Shown piece by piece: positions 12,611 through 23,979 of a DNA stretch of 64,000 nt (positions are counted from its first letter, which is position 1; each line of letters opens with the position of its first letter). This stretch comes from Gautieria morchelliformis (taxonomy: Eukaryota; Basidiomycota; Agaricomycetes; Gomphales; Gomphaceae), in NCBI GenBank assembly GCA_015179125.1, contig WHVA01000014.1, forward strand, positions 456,169 through 520,168. The letters are read 5' to 3'. The notes under the pieces were generated by a model, which worked only from the letters and a program-made list of their open reading frames with translations, made no database searches and was not told where the DNA came from. The position numbers were made by a program, and so were the translations under genes.

Positions 12611-13012
12611 CCTGCAACTACGCTCGAAGGAAAAGGAATGCTCCGGTGAAGTATCCTTCTGCTATTTATAGCGAAGGCTTACCTAAGCTTTCTTAATCAG
12701 CGCGGTTGGAGCGCGACAGGTTTAGAACCGTGTCGGGCCCCATCGCATCACACACCATTCCCTCTTCAGGCTCTTCTTAAACATTAGGGCAGCTAGCTAC
12801 TGTACTCAATATTCTGTAGTTAAGAGTGCACCTGGCGCTTCGAGCACTATAATTGATTATCGATATTATCTCTCTCTCTCTTCTGCCATATTCTGCTATT
12901 GCAATTTTCGAGGCCTGGCATATGCCGCCGGCAGAATGGCACGGCAAAGCGTTGCCAAAAACATTATCTCGCGCTGCTAGCTGTCACAAGTGGTGAGAAT
13001 GTCACAACCACC

Positions 13013-14415
13013 ATGGCTGCTGTTTCAGTCTCCCCCATCTCCCAGAGCCCGCTTGCTACTCAGGTCAGGAGTGGAACTCTTGCACCTGAGCTGGTTCGAC
13101 AAGCGAAGGTCCTACATCCTGTAGCCACCGATGAGTTGAGGCTTTTACTTCTCGAAAATGTCAGCCAGAATGCTGTCAGGGCCTTCCGGGCCCAGGGATT
13201 CCAGGTGGACCACTTCACTAAGGCTTGGAGCGAGGACGAGCTGGTAGAAAAGATTGCCTCTTACCATGCCATCGGTATAAGAAGCAAGACCAAAATCACC
13301 GAACGGGTGCTCAAATCAGCCACCAAGGTGAGCATCTATCACATGCGCTATGCCGGTGTCTGACAGACTATCAGCTTCTAGCCATTGGTTGCTTTTGTAT
13401 TGGCACCAATCAGGTGGATGTTTTAACTGCAGCAAGAGCTGGTATTCCTGTATTCAACTCCCCATTTTCAAACTCACGGTCGGTTGCGGAGCTCGTAATG
13501 GCTGAGATTATTGCCCTCTCCCGTCAGCTGTTCGATCGCGCCAGGGAGATGAAGGAAGGGGTCTGGAATAAAGTCTCCAAAGGGTGCTGGGAGATTCGTG
13601 GTAAGACACTAGGCATCATCGGTTATGGCCACATCGGGTCGCAACTCTCTGTGCTAGGAGAGTCGTTTGGCATGCGCATCTTGTTCTATGATGTGGTAAA
13701 TCTTATGCCCCTCGGTTCCGCCCGCCAGGTCGACAAGTTGTCAAGTCTTCTCGCCGAGTCCGACTTTGTCACCCTTCACGTCCCGGAACTCCCTGAGACG
13801 ATGGGACTCATCGGTGCAGAACAACTGAAACAGATGAAGAAAGGTTCATACTTAATCAACAATGCACGTGGACGCGTCGTCGACATCCCTGCGCTTGTCG
13901 CGTCGCTCAAGTCAGGCCACCTCGCCGGCGCAGCGATCGATGTATTTCCCGCTGAGCCAGGCGCGAATGGCCAACCATTCGACGACCAACTCAACTCCTT
14001 TGCCACTGCCTTGCGTTCTTTGCCGAACGTCATCCTGACACCTCATATCGGTGGCTCAACCGAAGAGGCGCAACGCATGATCGGTGAAGAGGTTTCGTCG
14101 GCACTCTCACGTTACCTTAATTCGGGATCTTCACTGGGTTCGGTTAACTTTCCAGAGGTCGATCTGCGGGCAATACTCGCGGAGCAACGCAACTACATAC
14201 GTGTATGCTACGTGCACAAAAATCAGCCTGGTGTACTACGTGAGGTCAACGAGATCTTCTCCCCCTTCAACGTTGAGAAACAGTATTCGGACTCAAAGGG
14301 CGACATAGCATATCTTATGGCCGACATTGCACAGGTTACCGAGCGGGATGTTGAACTCTTACGAGAAAAGATCAATGGCACTACAGCCAACGTTCTTACA
14401 CGACTCCTGGCGTAA
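13013..14415 (+). CDS. SER3: D-3-phosphoglycerate dehydrogenase
   Basis: It catalyses the first step of serine biosynthesis, NAD-dependent oxidation of 3-phosphoglycerate in the cytosol. There are two exons, 13013-13327 and 13375-14415, with a 47-bp GT-AG intron, giving about 451 residues, normal for the fungal enzyme. Visible features are an N-terminal substrate-binding half, the Rossmann motif GIIGYGHIGSQ near residue 185, the NNARGRVVD block, the active-site TPHIGGSTEEAQ histidine, and a C-terminal ACT domain starting around YIRVCYVHKNQPGVL (serine feedback site in this family). The ATG in CAACCACCATGG was chosen over an in-frame upstream ATG at 12899 because the family N-terminus starts here and the context is good. 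A pyrimidine-rich tract at about 12868-12885 precedes it. It is convergent with RAD51. Confidence 0.93.
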
Positions 14416-14600
14416 TGACCTGGAGGAAAGCAATGGAAGGGAATTAGAGCCCAAATGCGTGGATCGCGCCGGGATATTGTTACTACATATGCTACATGTT
14501 ATGTTCCTCAGCGGATCTACTATATCGATGCTGTGTTCAACCGCCAAATTGAATATGCGTGAGAATGCCAATAATGATTTGACGAGCAGCTCATTCCCGA

Positions 14601-15990
14601 TTACACCTCTTCCTCCGGATCGCCGATCCCATTGGGGAGAATCGCGAACTGTCCCTCGCTTTCCGGGAGACAAGGTGAGTCATACACCTTGCATATTCGG
14701 GTGGTCCCCCGACCCTTCTTTAATTGCAGTCTAATGCACCAGCTGAATAAGTGTATAGCGCTATGGATAACTAGAACTTACCGAGTTGTCGAAGCATGTG
14801 CCATGATATTTCCCCCAATGGGTTTCTTCTCGTTGGCCGCATACATACCCCCTGATGCATCCGGCGAAGACATGACCTGGTTCGTGACTACGACAGCGAC
14901 GCCGTACTGGAAGACAAGCGTTAAACTACGTCGGAATTGATTTTTTAACTAGGCTAACCTCATCGGCAAGTCTCAGCAGAGTGCGTAGGAATTTTCCGAG
15001 ATGGCCTTGACGGGCGGACAGCTCCCCGCGACCATTGAAATCCGTGCGATACAGGGCCGTGCAAGAGTCTACGATCAGTAAGCAGAATCTGTCGAAGGAA
15101 TTAGTAGGTGCTATTGGGAAAAGCATTTCAAGACACCTTGACTCAGCCATCAGTGCGCTGGCAGTGACCAGGAGCTGGTTCTGGTGATCGGCATTGTATG
15201 CACGGGCATAAGCCACGTTATCAAGGACCTCTTCTCCATTGAGACCGTATCGCTCAGCCACCGCGAGGAGTCGAACTGGGCGGAAGGTGCCTTCGGTATC
15301 AATATAGAGACACTTGCCCTCGCCACCTCCCATGGCCACCGGAAGCTGTCACCAACACAGTCGTTAGCAGAAAGTTGGACGAAGAACCTGGATCTGCTGA
15401 CTTGGCATGTGACTGCGAGCGTGTGGCATATTTGAGATTTCCCTGTTCTGAATTCTCCAAATAGTTCGGTTATTGCACCTGTCTCTATCCCCCCTGCATA
15501 TGCATCAAGCTACGAATCTGTGATATTGGTACACAAAGAACGCTCACCTCCAAGAAGGGTGTCCAATTGTTTCGATCCGGTTGTAATGCAGACTAGTTCC
15601 GCCCGACGAGCATGCACTTCTGTGGCGCTCTGAAACCCCAAAGGAATAAGTTTGAGCGCTGTCAAAAACAGTGAGAAGAGGTAGTTTTTATAGAAGAATT
15701 TACACTGACCCTCAGCTATGATCCTGTCTGCTTTGGCGTCTGATATGCCTTTGATTGCTATTAGGTTCTTCTTTGGAGTGTACGCGACAGCCTCGACAGT
15801 ATGTAAGCCTGCCTCAGAGAGCTTCTTGATATCTTGTGGTGAAATGCCGAACTCCTGTTGGTTCCCATCAGTGAGCCGGGCAAAGAGTCATGTCTCTGGA
15901 ACTGACCTGGAGTTTGCTGACTAGAAGAGGTCCAACATTGAAGTCCTCTTCCTCCTGTTGCGACTGTTGCGAAGGGGCAGGTTCTGACAT
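14601..15990 (-). CDS. RAD51: DNA repair recombinase Rad51
   Basis: This is the eukaryotic RecA homologue that forms nucleoprotein filaments on single-stranded DNA for homologous recombination in the nucleus. Eight exons can be read on the minus strand. They give a short acidic N-terminus (start ATG at 15990), a helix-hairpin-helix region ([13 protein letters not shown]), the linker [12 protein letters not shown], Walker [10 protein letters not shown], an ATP-binding block with [10 protein letters not shown], Walker B LLIVDS, the L1/L2 DNA-binding loops ([30 protein letters not shown]) and the conserved end [15 protein letters not shown]...GDPEEEV. Length is about 340 residues, as usual. All introns have canonical GT-AG ends. 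The stop is about 185 bp from the PGDH stop. Confidence 0.95.
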
Positions 15991-16114
15991 TTGTGCTTGA
16001 TGGAAGTAAGAGAACAAATATAACTTGTATGTGACGACGCGTCTGGCACGTGACTAAAGTTGAAACCAAAATATAAGCAAGGGCCTGCAGGCTAAACGAG
16101 TTCTACTACTATCA

Positions 16115-17081
16115 CTATGCTAAACGCGCCAACGCGTCCAGTTCCCGCTTTCCCAGAGTCTGCTCGTAAAACTCGACTGCAGACACATCTAAAACAAGTC
16201 GTTCCCACTTGACTGCGTCGTAAACAGAGAGTTCCGAAGCGGTCCTTGTATCGACGTCAGGAATATTCCGACTACTTCTGTCAAAGGTCTCCGGGACTTT
16301 CGCCATCCCAGTCACGAAGAGAGTCTTGTTCCATCCGAGCTCCCCAATACGTTTTGCCAACTCGTTTGTTTTGACGCCTGGCCACTGTAAAGATTCCACG
16401 ATACCAAGGCCGTTTTCCTTCACTTTGGCACTCAATGCAACCCTCATGCCCATCTGGATTACCTTGCGCGGCAACTTCGTGCTGAAGTCCCGTGCCTTCT
16501 TTGCAAAAGCACGACCACCTCCTACAAGCATCGGGGACTGTGCGTCACCTAGACGTGCTTTCCCTGTGCCTTTCTGTGGTCGGACTTTTCTCCCAGATCC
16601 CTTCACTTCGCCTCGTGATTTATTCGCCGCGGTGCCCTGTCGAAGACCGTCAAGATGGTGTACGACGCACAAGTGTAGTATGTCTCGACGGATTGGATGT
16701 CGAAATACAGAAGGAGCTAGGGTTGCCACGCGGGATGGTGCATCAGAAGCCTCTTCTTTGAGGAGCGAAGATAGTTGAACGTATACAGGATGAAAACCTG
16801 TGATCATCATAAGACCAGATCGCATGCACACAGCAAAGCAAATACGTGCTGAATTCAGCACTGGAACTCCCGACAAACTTGTCCTGTTCCAACCATGTCA
16901 TAACGGAATCAGTGATATCCTGCTCTCCTTGAAATATTGGAGGTGCATCATTGGTAGGTAATGAAGTGGAAAGAGCTCTGACAGATGAGCGCGTCGAAAC
17001 CTTATAATTTTGTCAAATATTATTCCTAGCTTAGCTTCACCATCTTACCTGGAACAGAACGCGTTTCGACAAAGAAAACAT
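16115..17081 (-). CDS. YML6: Mitochondrial large-subunit ribosomal protein uL4m
   Basis: It is a structural protein of the mitochondrial 54S subunit. The core contains the uL4 signature: PIRRDILHLCVVHHLDGLRQ, then GSGRKVRPQKGTGKARLGD, a GGGRAFAKKARDFS block and a C-terminal Rossmann-like half (NKTLFVTGM). The first exon (ATG at 17081) reads MFSLSKRVLFQ. After a short intron it joins VSTRSSVRALSTSL, an arginine- and serine-rich, acid-free start typical of a mitochondrial targeting peptide. The donor of the second intron is my best phase-consistent guess (near 16870). It lies 124 bp downstream of RAD51 on the same strand and is divergent from RPS16, so both translation genes share one promoter region. 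Confidence 0.85.
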
Positions 17082-17413
17082 GAGCGAGAGTGCGGCGTTT
17101 GCCGTGTTCGGGCGCTCCTCCAAAGGTTTGGAGGTCCGACAACTGATAACAGCAGTTCCAACGTTCCCGGCAGCCACAGAGGGTGAGTTTTCGCGTACTA
17201 TTCTTTTGAGGAGGTTGGAAGGCGGTTGAGGATTCGAGTCTGTGTTCCGTTTGACTTGTGAAGTGCAATAATGTGATGGATGCTCAGGACGTGTTGTAGA
17301 TGAACATTGCCTTCTCATATCCCCTCCGTATCTCTTATATAAAATTGACCAGCTATTTGTCTTTGCAGTAACTCTTCCTTCCGACCTACTGGGCGGTTTC
17401 ACCACACAACGAC
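17082..17413. promoter_or_regulatory. Shared divergent promoter, uL4m / RPS16
   Basis: These 332 bp separate the start codons of a mitochondrial and a cytosolic ribosomal protein gene transcribed in opposite directions. A TATA-like TATATAAAATTG lies at about 17336 on the RPS16 side, followed by a pyrimidine-rich stretch. Coordinated expression is an inference from the arrangement. Confidence 0.55.
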
Positions 17414-17943
17414 ATGGCTACCAACGCTGTTCAAACATTCGGTAAAAAGAAGGCACGTCCTTTCTCTGGTCGAGCGTCTGCTCTTGGCTAATCTGAACTC
17501 CAGACTGCAACTGCAGTTGCCCACGCAAAGGAGGGAAAGGGTCTGATCCGCATAAACGGATCGCCTATCAACCTTGTCCGACCAGAGATTCTTCGCTACA
17601 AAGTTTACGAGCCCGTGTTAGTACTCGGCGAGGACAAATTCGAGGCGATCGATATTCGAGTGCGCGTGAAGGGTGGTGGTCACACGTCGCAAGTATACGC
17701 TATTCGTCAGGCGATTGCGAAGGCCGTGGTTGCCTACTATTCAAAATACTTTGATGCGTTCAGCGCACTGGAGCTGAAGAAGACTTTGGTGGCATATGAC
17801 AGGACATTGTTGATTGCGGATCCCAGGCGGATGGAACCTAAGAAGTTTGGTGGACAAGGAGCACGTGCCAGGCGGCAAAAAAGGTGAATTCATCTTGTAT
17901 GCCTTGACATCAGGCTAATAACCTTCCTTACAGTTACCGTTAA
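17414..17943 (+). CDS. RPS16: 40S ribosomal protein S16 (uS9)
   Basis: It is a cytosolic small-subunit protein whose C-terminal tail reaches the decoding site. There are three exons: 17414-17452, 17504-17883 and 17934-17943, giving 142 residues, the normal length. The family blocks [44 protein letters not shown] and the universally conserved end QKSYR are present; the last residues come from a 10-bp terminal exon. The first intron (17453-17503) starts with GC rather than GT (AAG|GCACGT) and ends CTCCAG. Only this junction gives the conserved [13 protein letters not shown], so I read it as a GC-AG intron. Confidence 0.95.
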
Positions 17944-18836
17944 AAACGCGATGCATTTGGCATCCATATGGTCTTTGGCTGCTTTATGTTTACGCGCATA
18001 CTGTTCTACATGCAATTTCAACATGCACACCATGCACTCGCTTGTGGATGTGCCCATAATGCCGTATTACTTAGTTCCGTCAATGCAGATTCGACAGATC
18101 AAGCGTAATTTTCATGCATACACTCCCTCGTCCTTATCAAACGTGCAAGATGTAGCCTATGGAGAGGAATTGAGCTGTCGTCTGGTTCACCAATCTTCAC
18201 CGTAGTCTGGGAAAGATTGAGCAACAGTGCGCGAAACACGCCCAGTCTCCTTATCATACATTAATGTGGGGATCGTGAACAAGTGGCGCAAGCGGGTATG
18301 ATGAACTTCGTTAGACAGCGAGAATAATGTAGTGACGCGTCCATCGCCATGAATAGGACTGTATAATAAGTATCGAGGAATCTCTCTACGTGAAAATGTC
18401 CTGAGGGGCAGCAAGGCAAGTGCTTCTCATGCATGCTCGTCGTCTCAATTATCTGCCACCCATGGCAGGCATGACCGACAAACTGTTTCGAGAACATATC
18501 GTCCTGCATCGCCTACACTACTGATTACACCGATAATAGTTGCAGTGTCCGTGGCAGCGTAGAGTGACATTAGTTATATGAGACACTCTTTTGCTGGGAC
18601 ACGCAGATTCCAATTATAAAGTCTACCACGTAGACGAGAATGAGAATGTATAACTGGGACTGGGGCAAAAAAAAAAACTTGGAAGTTTACAGACGGAACA
18701 CAGTCCACTCAGACTCGTTGACCAGGTCCGACATTCTTAGTGTAAGCCGTCGAAGAACAAACTGGGCACAACGGGCAAGAGTAGTCAGAGGTGACTAGTC
18801 CTGCCGCGGAGGCATAATTGTAATTGTAATTGCTTC
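17944..18836. other. Intergenic; one possible orphan exon at 18187-18414 (minus)
   Basis: Most of this interval shows nothing. At 18187-18414 the minus strand has an open frame preceded by an acceptor-like CCCCTCAG. It reads through FSRREIPRYLLYSPIHGDG to a natural-looking end SFPDYGEDW. I do not recognise it and could not find convincing upstream exons, so it may be the 3' end of a broken gene. A poly-A run lies near 18668. Confidence 0.3.
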
Positions 18837-19236
18837 TAAGATAGACGCTCTAATAGGGCACCCTTATGTAATCTCTAACCCTAACCCTAAAAAGTGGCCA
18901 AAATCCTGAAGTTGAGTTTGAAAAAAAAAACTACTCATCAGATTTCACATCAAGGATGCCTCCCCACTCATAGTCTATGTGTTGTAATGTATCAAGTACC
19001 TCCAGATCAATAATGAAGTGCTATGCATAGGCAGCCTTTGCTTTCTCAGCCATCCAAAGTCTGGTGTCCATGATACCTTTGGTTTTGGTTTGCCCAGGCA
19101 TGCCATTGAGCCAGAAAAGCCTTGTGTGTATGCTGAAATGAATATTGCAGATTGATTTGCATAGCTACTCCGAAAAAGAAATAAAAATAAAAATAAATAA
19201 ATAAAAAATAAAAAATAAACAATGAGTAATCCATAT

Positions 19237-19464
19237 TCAGATGATGGACTTGGAAACCACTGACTGCTGAATTTTAATCAATGGGATATCATCAAGGCAA
19301 GCAATCACATTGCGCTCCATGACATCTATATCTGTCGTTTGTGCACTTGACCTGTATTGGAACTTGACTGCACCCCAGTATTGCTCAATAAAGTTGAGCT
19401 CACAATGAAATTTTGGATACAAGTCATTCAGGGCACCTTTTCTCAGGTTTTCAAGGCATGCCAA
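19237..19464 (-). pseudogene. DDE transposase C-terminal fragment
   Basis: The minus-strand frame includes [19 protein letters not shown], the final catalytic-acid block (N-x-I-E-x-x-W) of DDE transposases common in mushrooms. It is followed by [17 protein letters not shown] and a natural end. No upstream catalytic domain is present, so this is only the tail. Copy B of E1 has the same stretch split by the 6.8 kb insertion exactly within [11 protein letters not shown]. Confidence 0.7.
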
Positions 19465-19633
19465 TCACGCTTTAGACTTCCGGCCCATGCTGGATGCTCT
19501 AGGTATAGAGATGTGGTTGGTTCAGCCAGCTTTTCTTCAATTTTCGCACTCCGCTGAGGTCACGTGATTGATTACATAAGCGGCCAAATGTCTGTCGTCC
19601 TTGCCCCAAAATTTTCTGAGCATGTCCTTGCAT

Positions 19634-21757
19634 TAGTGATGGGCAGGGCCCGGCTCGGGCTCGGGCTTCCCAAATCCTGAGCCAGGCCCTCACCAGCAGG
19701 CCCGGCTCGGCTCGGGCTAAGCCCGGCTTGGGCCGCGGCCTGTTGGTGGGGAACTAGACATGTGTTGCACCTCCAACAACAGCACCACCACCCGCCGCCG
19801 CTGCCGCTGGCACAGCCAAACAAGCATGCCCATCCCCCCCACCCCCCCTCCACGCACCTGCAGCCCCATACGCACGCGCACACGCAGCCGCATGTGCACG
19901 CCCACCCCCACGCAGATGCCCACACGCACCCGCACACCCACGCGGAGGAGCAAGGCCTGTACCACGCTGCTCTCGCTGCAGGGTACAGGTGAAGGAAGGA
20001 GACGGCGGGGGTGGGGGCAGGATTTTCAAGGCGCTGGCGGGATGGTGGGGCGGAAGGAGGAGAAGCGCCGGGCGGCAGCGGTGCCGGCGGGCGCCTACGA
20101 GGCCGCGGCTTCAGGGCCCGGCTCTGTTTTGGAACCCTTCAAGACTTTGGTGTTATTGCTAACACTTCAATCTATCAGAACGTGTCGTTTACGAGACTCA
20201 AAGAATATTAAACAATGCTATAGCACAACTCCGGAAATAATTTAATATTTGTACCTTGGTTGCAATCCGTGTAAAAACTAGTCCAAGTTAATACGGATGG
20301 AAGGCAATGCGTTTCTTAGCAGCACTGAACAATAAACTAAAAGACTGTAGGTTCAAGGACACTATCGGGGTCCAAGCGTATTCCAAAATATAAAGGAATG
20401 TACTTAGCAGGCGAGTTTATAAATGGACTGCCCTGATAATCTACCAGCGCACAGCAATAAAACGAGAGGCAAAGAATAGAATCTAAAGCGGCTTTTACAA
20501 GTAACAGGAATTGACTTGTGAAAGATATTAACCAGGAAAATCAACTGATCAACTCTCTCGGGTATTGGAGTGCGAATGGCAAGACTATCAATTGACAGAC
20601 TCACTCTGTAGAATTACACCCGGAGGATTAGTCTAGGTGGCTAAGCAGAAAAGTATCTACTTAACAAGGAATTAGACACTAAAGTAAGTGAATAACCCTA
20701 GCTGGGGTTAGCAGCTTAGTAAGATGCAAGTCACACGAGTCACGTGTAGGATAGAAGCAGTAGATTGCTAGATTGGATGATTCTTTTAGGGGGTCAGAAT
20801 GGCCTCCTTTTATATTGTAAAGTACACAGGATTACGTAAAATAGGGAGCTTCTATCTATTAGGCGAGTGATGTCATAAGTAAATATTTGCGCAGCTAAAA
20901 CACACCCTCGTAACTATAGTGGTGTGTTTGTGCAAGGAAATTAAGAATAGATAGCCAATCACCTTCCCTGATTTGCACTGCCCAGCATAGCCTTACACAG
21001 CCCTGCATAGCCTTGCATAGCCCTGCATAGCCCTGCACAGCCCTATGATGTCAAGGGTCCTATTTCAGGGGTTGTGGCACTAAGCTTGGAGGCTCAGCAT
21101 CCAATAAGATTGCTTGATTATGCACCCTAGTTTTGGCTCTGCATATCATTGGGCAGTCTTGCACACAGCCTTACACAGCCATGGTTGCTATGAGGCAAGT
21201 CATGTGTCTGCTGGGTTTGAACTATATTTAAGTGTACAGGCTTGTGTAAGCTGCACCGGATATTCCCAATCTCACCAGCTGAGATTGAAAGAGCCAAAGT
21301 GTCGGAGTTGTGGGTGTTTGAGGACGTGCGGCTCTGAATAAGCGCGTTCGAGGATCGCTCCGGTCGGAGTTTGAAATTGAGCGCCGATGACAAAGTTATG
21401 GACTCTCATGGGTTCATAGCCTTTGTCAAACACAATAAAGCAGTTTTGAGCCAAGGAGGTCAGGGCAATTGGCGAAAAAATGCAAGAAAATTCAAGGAAT
21501 ATTCTAAAAACAGTTCCCCATCAAAGCTGCGTGTATTGGCTGATTTTAAGATGGGAAAAAGGTTTTTACAGACTTTTTAATGCTTTTTTCGAGATTTTTA
21601 AACTAGGAAGCTGGTTCCTACACAGGCTCGGGCTTGTCAAAACTCGAGCCAGGCACGGAAGCCCGGCAGGTCAACGGCTTGGGCCTGGCCCGGCTCGGGC
21701 TTTCGGGGGCTCAGCTCAGGCTAAGCCGCAGCCTGGGCCGGGCCGTGCCCATCACTA
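19634..21757. mobile_element. hAT-type non-autonomous element
   Basis: It is flanked by an 8-bp target duplication CCTTGCAT (19626-19633 and 21758-21765) and has ends TAGTGATGGGCA / TGCCCATCACTA, both hallmarks of hAT elements. The uninterrupted site is visible in E1 copy B near 49400. Subterminal DNA is dominated by CGGCTCGGGCT repeats on both sides, as expected for transposase-binding arrays. The internal stretch 19780-19960 is C/A-rich low complexity. No transposase is encoded. A solo LTR-A is inserted at 20125-21624. Confidence 0.88.
20125..21624 (-). mobile_element. Solo LTR-A (minus), nested in the hAT element
   Basis: Full-length LTR-A in reverse orientation, 1,500 bp, with ends TGTTTTGGAACC and GGTTCCTACACA on the plus strand. 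A 5-bp duplication GGCTC lies at 20120-20124 and 21625-21629. The internal mini-array of CCTGCATAGC-type units (about 20990-21050) differs in copy number from the other LTR-A copies. Confidence 0.92.
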
Positions 21758-22025
21758 CCTTGCATTATACAAGTGATTTCCTGCACATTTGTAAAATTCA
21801 AGTTTTTTGTCTATATACAGCTCAATTTTTATTCAAATAATATTCTGTTTCCTGGGACTCATTTCTAGAGGTTACTTGCATGGATTGTAGGAGGCAAAGT
21901 GGTGAAAAAGTGACCATGTGAACATCTATTGAGCTCAAAATATTGGGCTAAAGTAGATTATGTAAGGGTGCCCTATTAGAGCGTCCTCTATCTTATACGC
22001 TTTCGACGCCAAAATTACAACCAAC

Positions 22026-23758
22026 ATGCCTCCTAAAGGTCGGGCCCCGGTGCGCAAGGCTTCCACTGCCTCTCAGCCGGCCGGGAAGGATGTGGGAGGC
22101 GCCAGCACGTCAAGCCAAACAGTCAAGAATAAGTCTCAAGCAAAGATGACGAAGATGCCTCCGCCTCCAAGTCCAGTGCCTACGACTATCCTGGGTCCCG
22201 AGATGCAAGCTTTAGAGAAATCGTTGAGAGATGCGGCGTTGAGCACGGGAAGGATCTTTCGTTTTTATGCCGACGCTAGAGAGGAGTGAGTGGGCCTCAA
22301 CAAGCATCTACCTGTCCATCTTTTCGGTGTATTCATCTTGAAGTTAGAGGAATAGGTACCCAAGTTCCACACCCTCCAAGGTCTATCAATCGTGCTCTAG
22401 GCCGCTCTCTGGAGCGCTATGATCAGGTTTGTGACACAGTGGAGACTCGGCTAGTGTGTTGCCATCCATTATCCAAGATCTCTGCCTTCTCACATGCATT
22501 GGTTTAGCTACACGCAATATCTGTCCTTGAGCGTGATCTCAAAGCAGAACAAGCCCGAATTGATGCTGAGGCCTCCGCCTCTGTTGCTACACGAACGCGT
22601 TCCAAGCGCCCTTCTGTGTCCCCTACTGCCACACGCATCCCACTCCCAAATACTTCACCGCCCCCAGCAGGTTCAGAGCAACTGTCTCTCACAGATTCAC
22701 CCACTTCAACCATGGCCCCATCTCAATTTCTGCCTCCTTCTGGTGCATCCGCTATCTCCTTGGCACCCCGTCGTCCCAGTGCTATCCTCTCGTCGCTTCA
22801 TCGTCCAAGCTTTCCCCTTAAGCTTGATCTGTCCCCTGCCGCGCTCGCTGCCGGGAACGTAGATCCGTTGACAATGGGTCAACCCATGGATGTCAATGTC
22901 GACCTTGGCTTGACGAGTTTGCCTAGTCCAGTCACGTTGGCTCCCAAAACCGCCAGGGCACTACCTAACGACCCAAGCATACCTGACATATTCAATGTTG
23001 GAAGCGCTCAAGGGATACCTAGCAATGTTCCAGACGGCTCTGGACCAAGTGAATCAGGATCTATACCTGGAAACGTCGGGATGAAAACTACGGTAACAGA
23101 GCAAGAGGATGTTATTGATCTCACTGGTCCGGAGCACTCAAGGGGTGCCACTACACAGCTCGGTGATTCGGCCGATAAGCCGATTGAACTTGACTTGGAG
23201 GGCACGTATGATGATATGGATCTCTTTGGTGATGTTCAAACTGGCGCCGATACGGCCAATGCCACAAACGTCACTTCTCAGGTTTCCGATGCGACTGTAG
23301 CATCTGCGCAGCTCGACGTCGACATGGATGGTCTGTTTACCCCACAAGACAATCAAACTAACACGTTTCAGCTTAATGAGGCCATGCAGAGTGGTCATGC
23401 TGGAGGAGCACCTGATCCCGACATACTGGCCAGTCTTGGTTCTAATACTGGCACTGAAAAACCAAACGAGTTGTCATCCCTTCTACCTGGGCAGTCTGTG
23501 AACAACCCTGGTCAAAGCCTCCCAGATAATATGTCGGGTGACTCCTTTCCTGAACTTGGCTCCAGCGCAGAGTCTCAATTCGATTTGGCGAGCATTGACT
23601 TGTCGAGTTTCACTGGTTTATTCGATGGACCCGGAGACGCGGAGGCCACACAGTCGGCTGTGGGTGGAGACGATGATATGGATCTCATGCAATTACTAGC
23701 TATGGATGAAACACAAGCTGTAAATCCATCGGGTGGTGACGGGGATAATGGGCGATGA
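22026..23758 (+). CDS. Acidic, mostly disordered protein with coiled-coil and SUMO-interaction motif
   Basis: I do not recognise the family. Reading through three GT-AG introns gives about 520 residues: a basic, Pro/Ser-rich N-terminus (PPKGRAPVRKAST), then a helical segment RALGRSLERYDQVCDTVETR running into HAISVLERDLKAEQARIDAE (probable coiled coil, residues about 90-160). A long Ser/Pro/Asp-rich tail follows. The tail holds EDVIDLTGPEHS, a textbook SUMO-interaction motif (VIDLT plus acidic context). It also holds repeated acidic-hydrophobic clusters (DDMDLFGD, DDDMDLMQLLAMDE) resembling transcription activation domains. A nuclear regulatory role is inference. It is convergent with the cullin-like gene, 220 bp apart. 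Confidence 0.7.
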
Positions 23759-23979
23759 ATGGTTGGGATACAGCGGGCTACTTACCACCTTAGGAGGTCA
23801 AGGCGGCAGTGCGGAAGTTGGACAGGTTTAACAGTGGCTCATAAGCAGAAATGGCATATAATACACCGCAGTAAAAATGGTATACATTTCTCGCCAGTCC
23901 AGAGAAGTGAAGGCGGCCGACGCTGTCGGTGTCGACGCGCCCGGTAATAAGTCATCCGAGTGAAAATGACGAAACAAGT

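Larger units (their letters stand above)
18837..21995 (-). mobile_element. TIR element E1, copy A, interrupted by hAT and LTR
   Basis: The ends are inverted copies of TAAGATAGAGGACGCTC followed by TAATAGGGCACCCTTA; the left end lacks three bases of this. Without the nested insertion (19634-21765) the element is about 1.03 kb. It matches copy B at 49166-56970, in opposite orientation, along both arms. It is non-autonomous and contains only the 3' end of a DDE-type transposase gene (19237-19464). The left subterminal region carries CTAACCCTAACCCTAA. I found no clear target duplication. Confidence 0.8.

Noticed and set aside
12899-13012. Upstream in-frame ATG for a longer PGDH
   Set aside because: The extra 38 residues are not PGDH-like and the ATG at 13013 has better context and matches family N-termini.
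19762-19992. His/Pro-rich open frame (HPHADAHTHPHTHAEEQ)
   Set aside because: It is low-complexity C/A-rich DNA inside the non-autonomous hAT element; overlapping frames are equally open.
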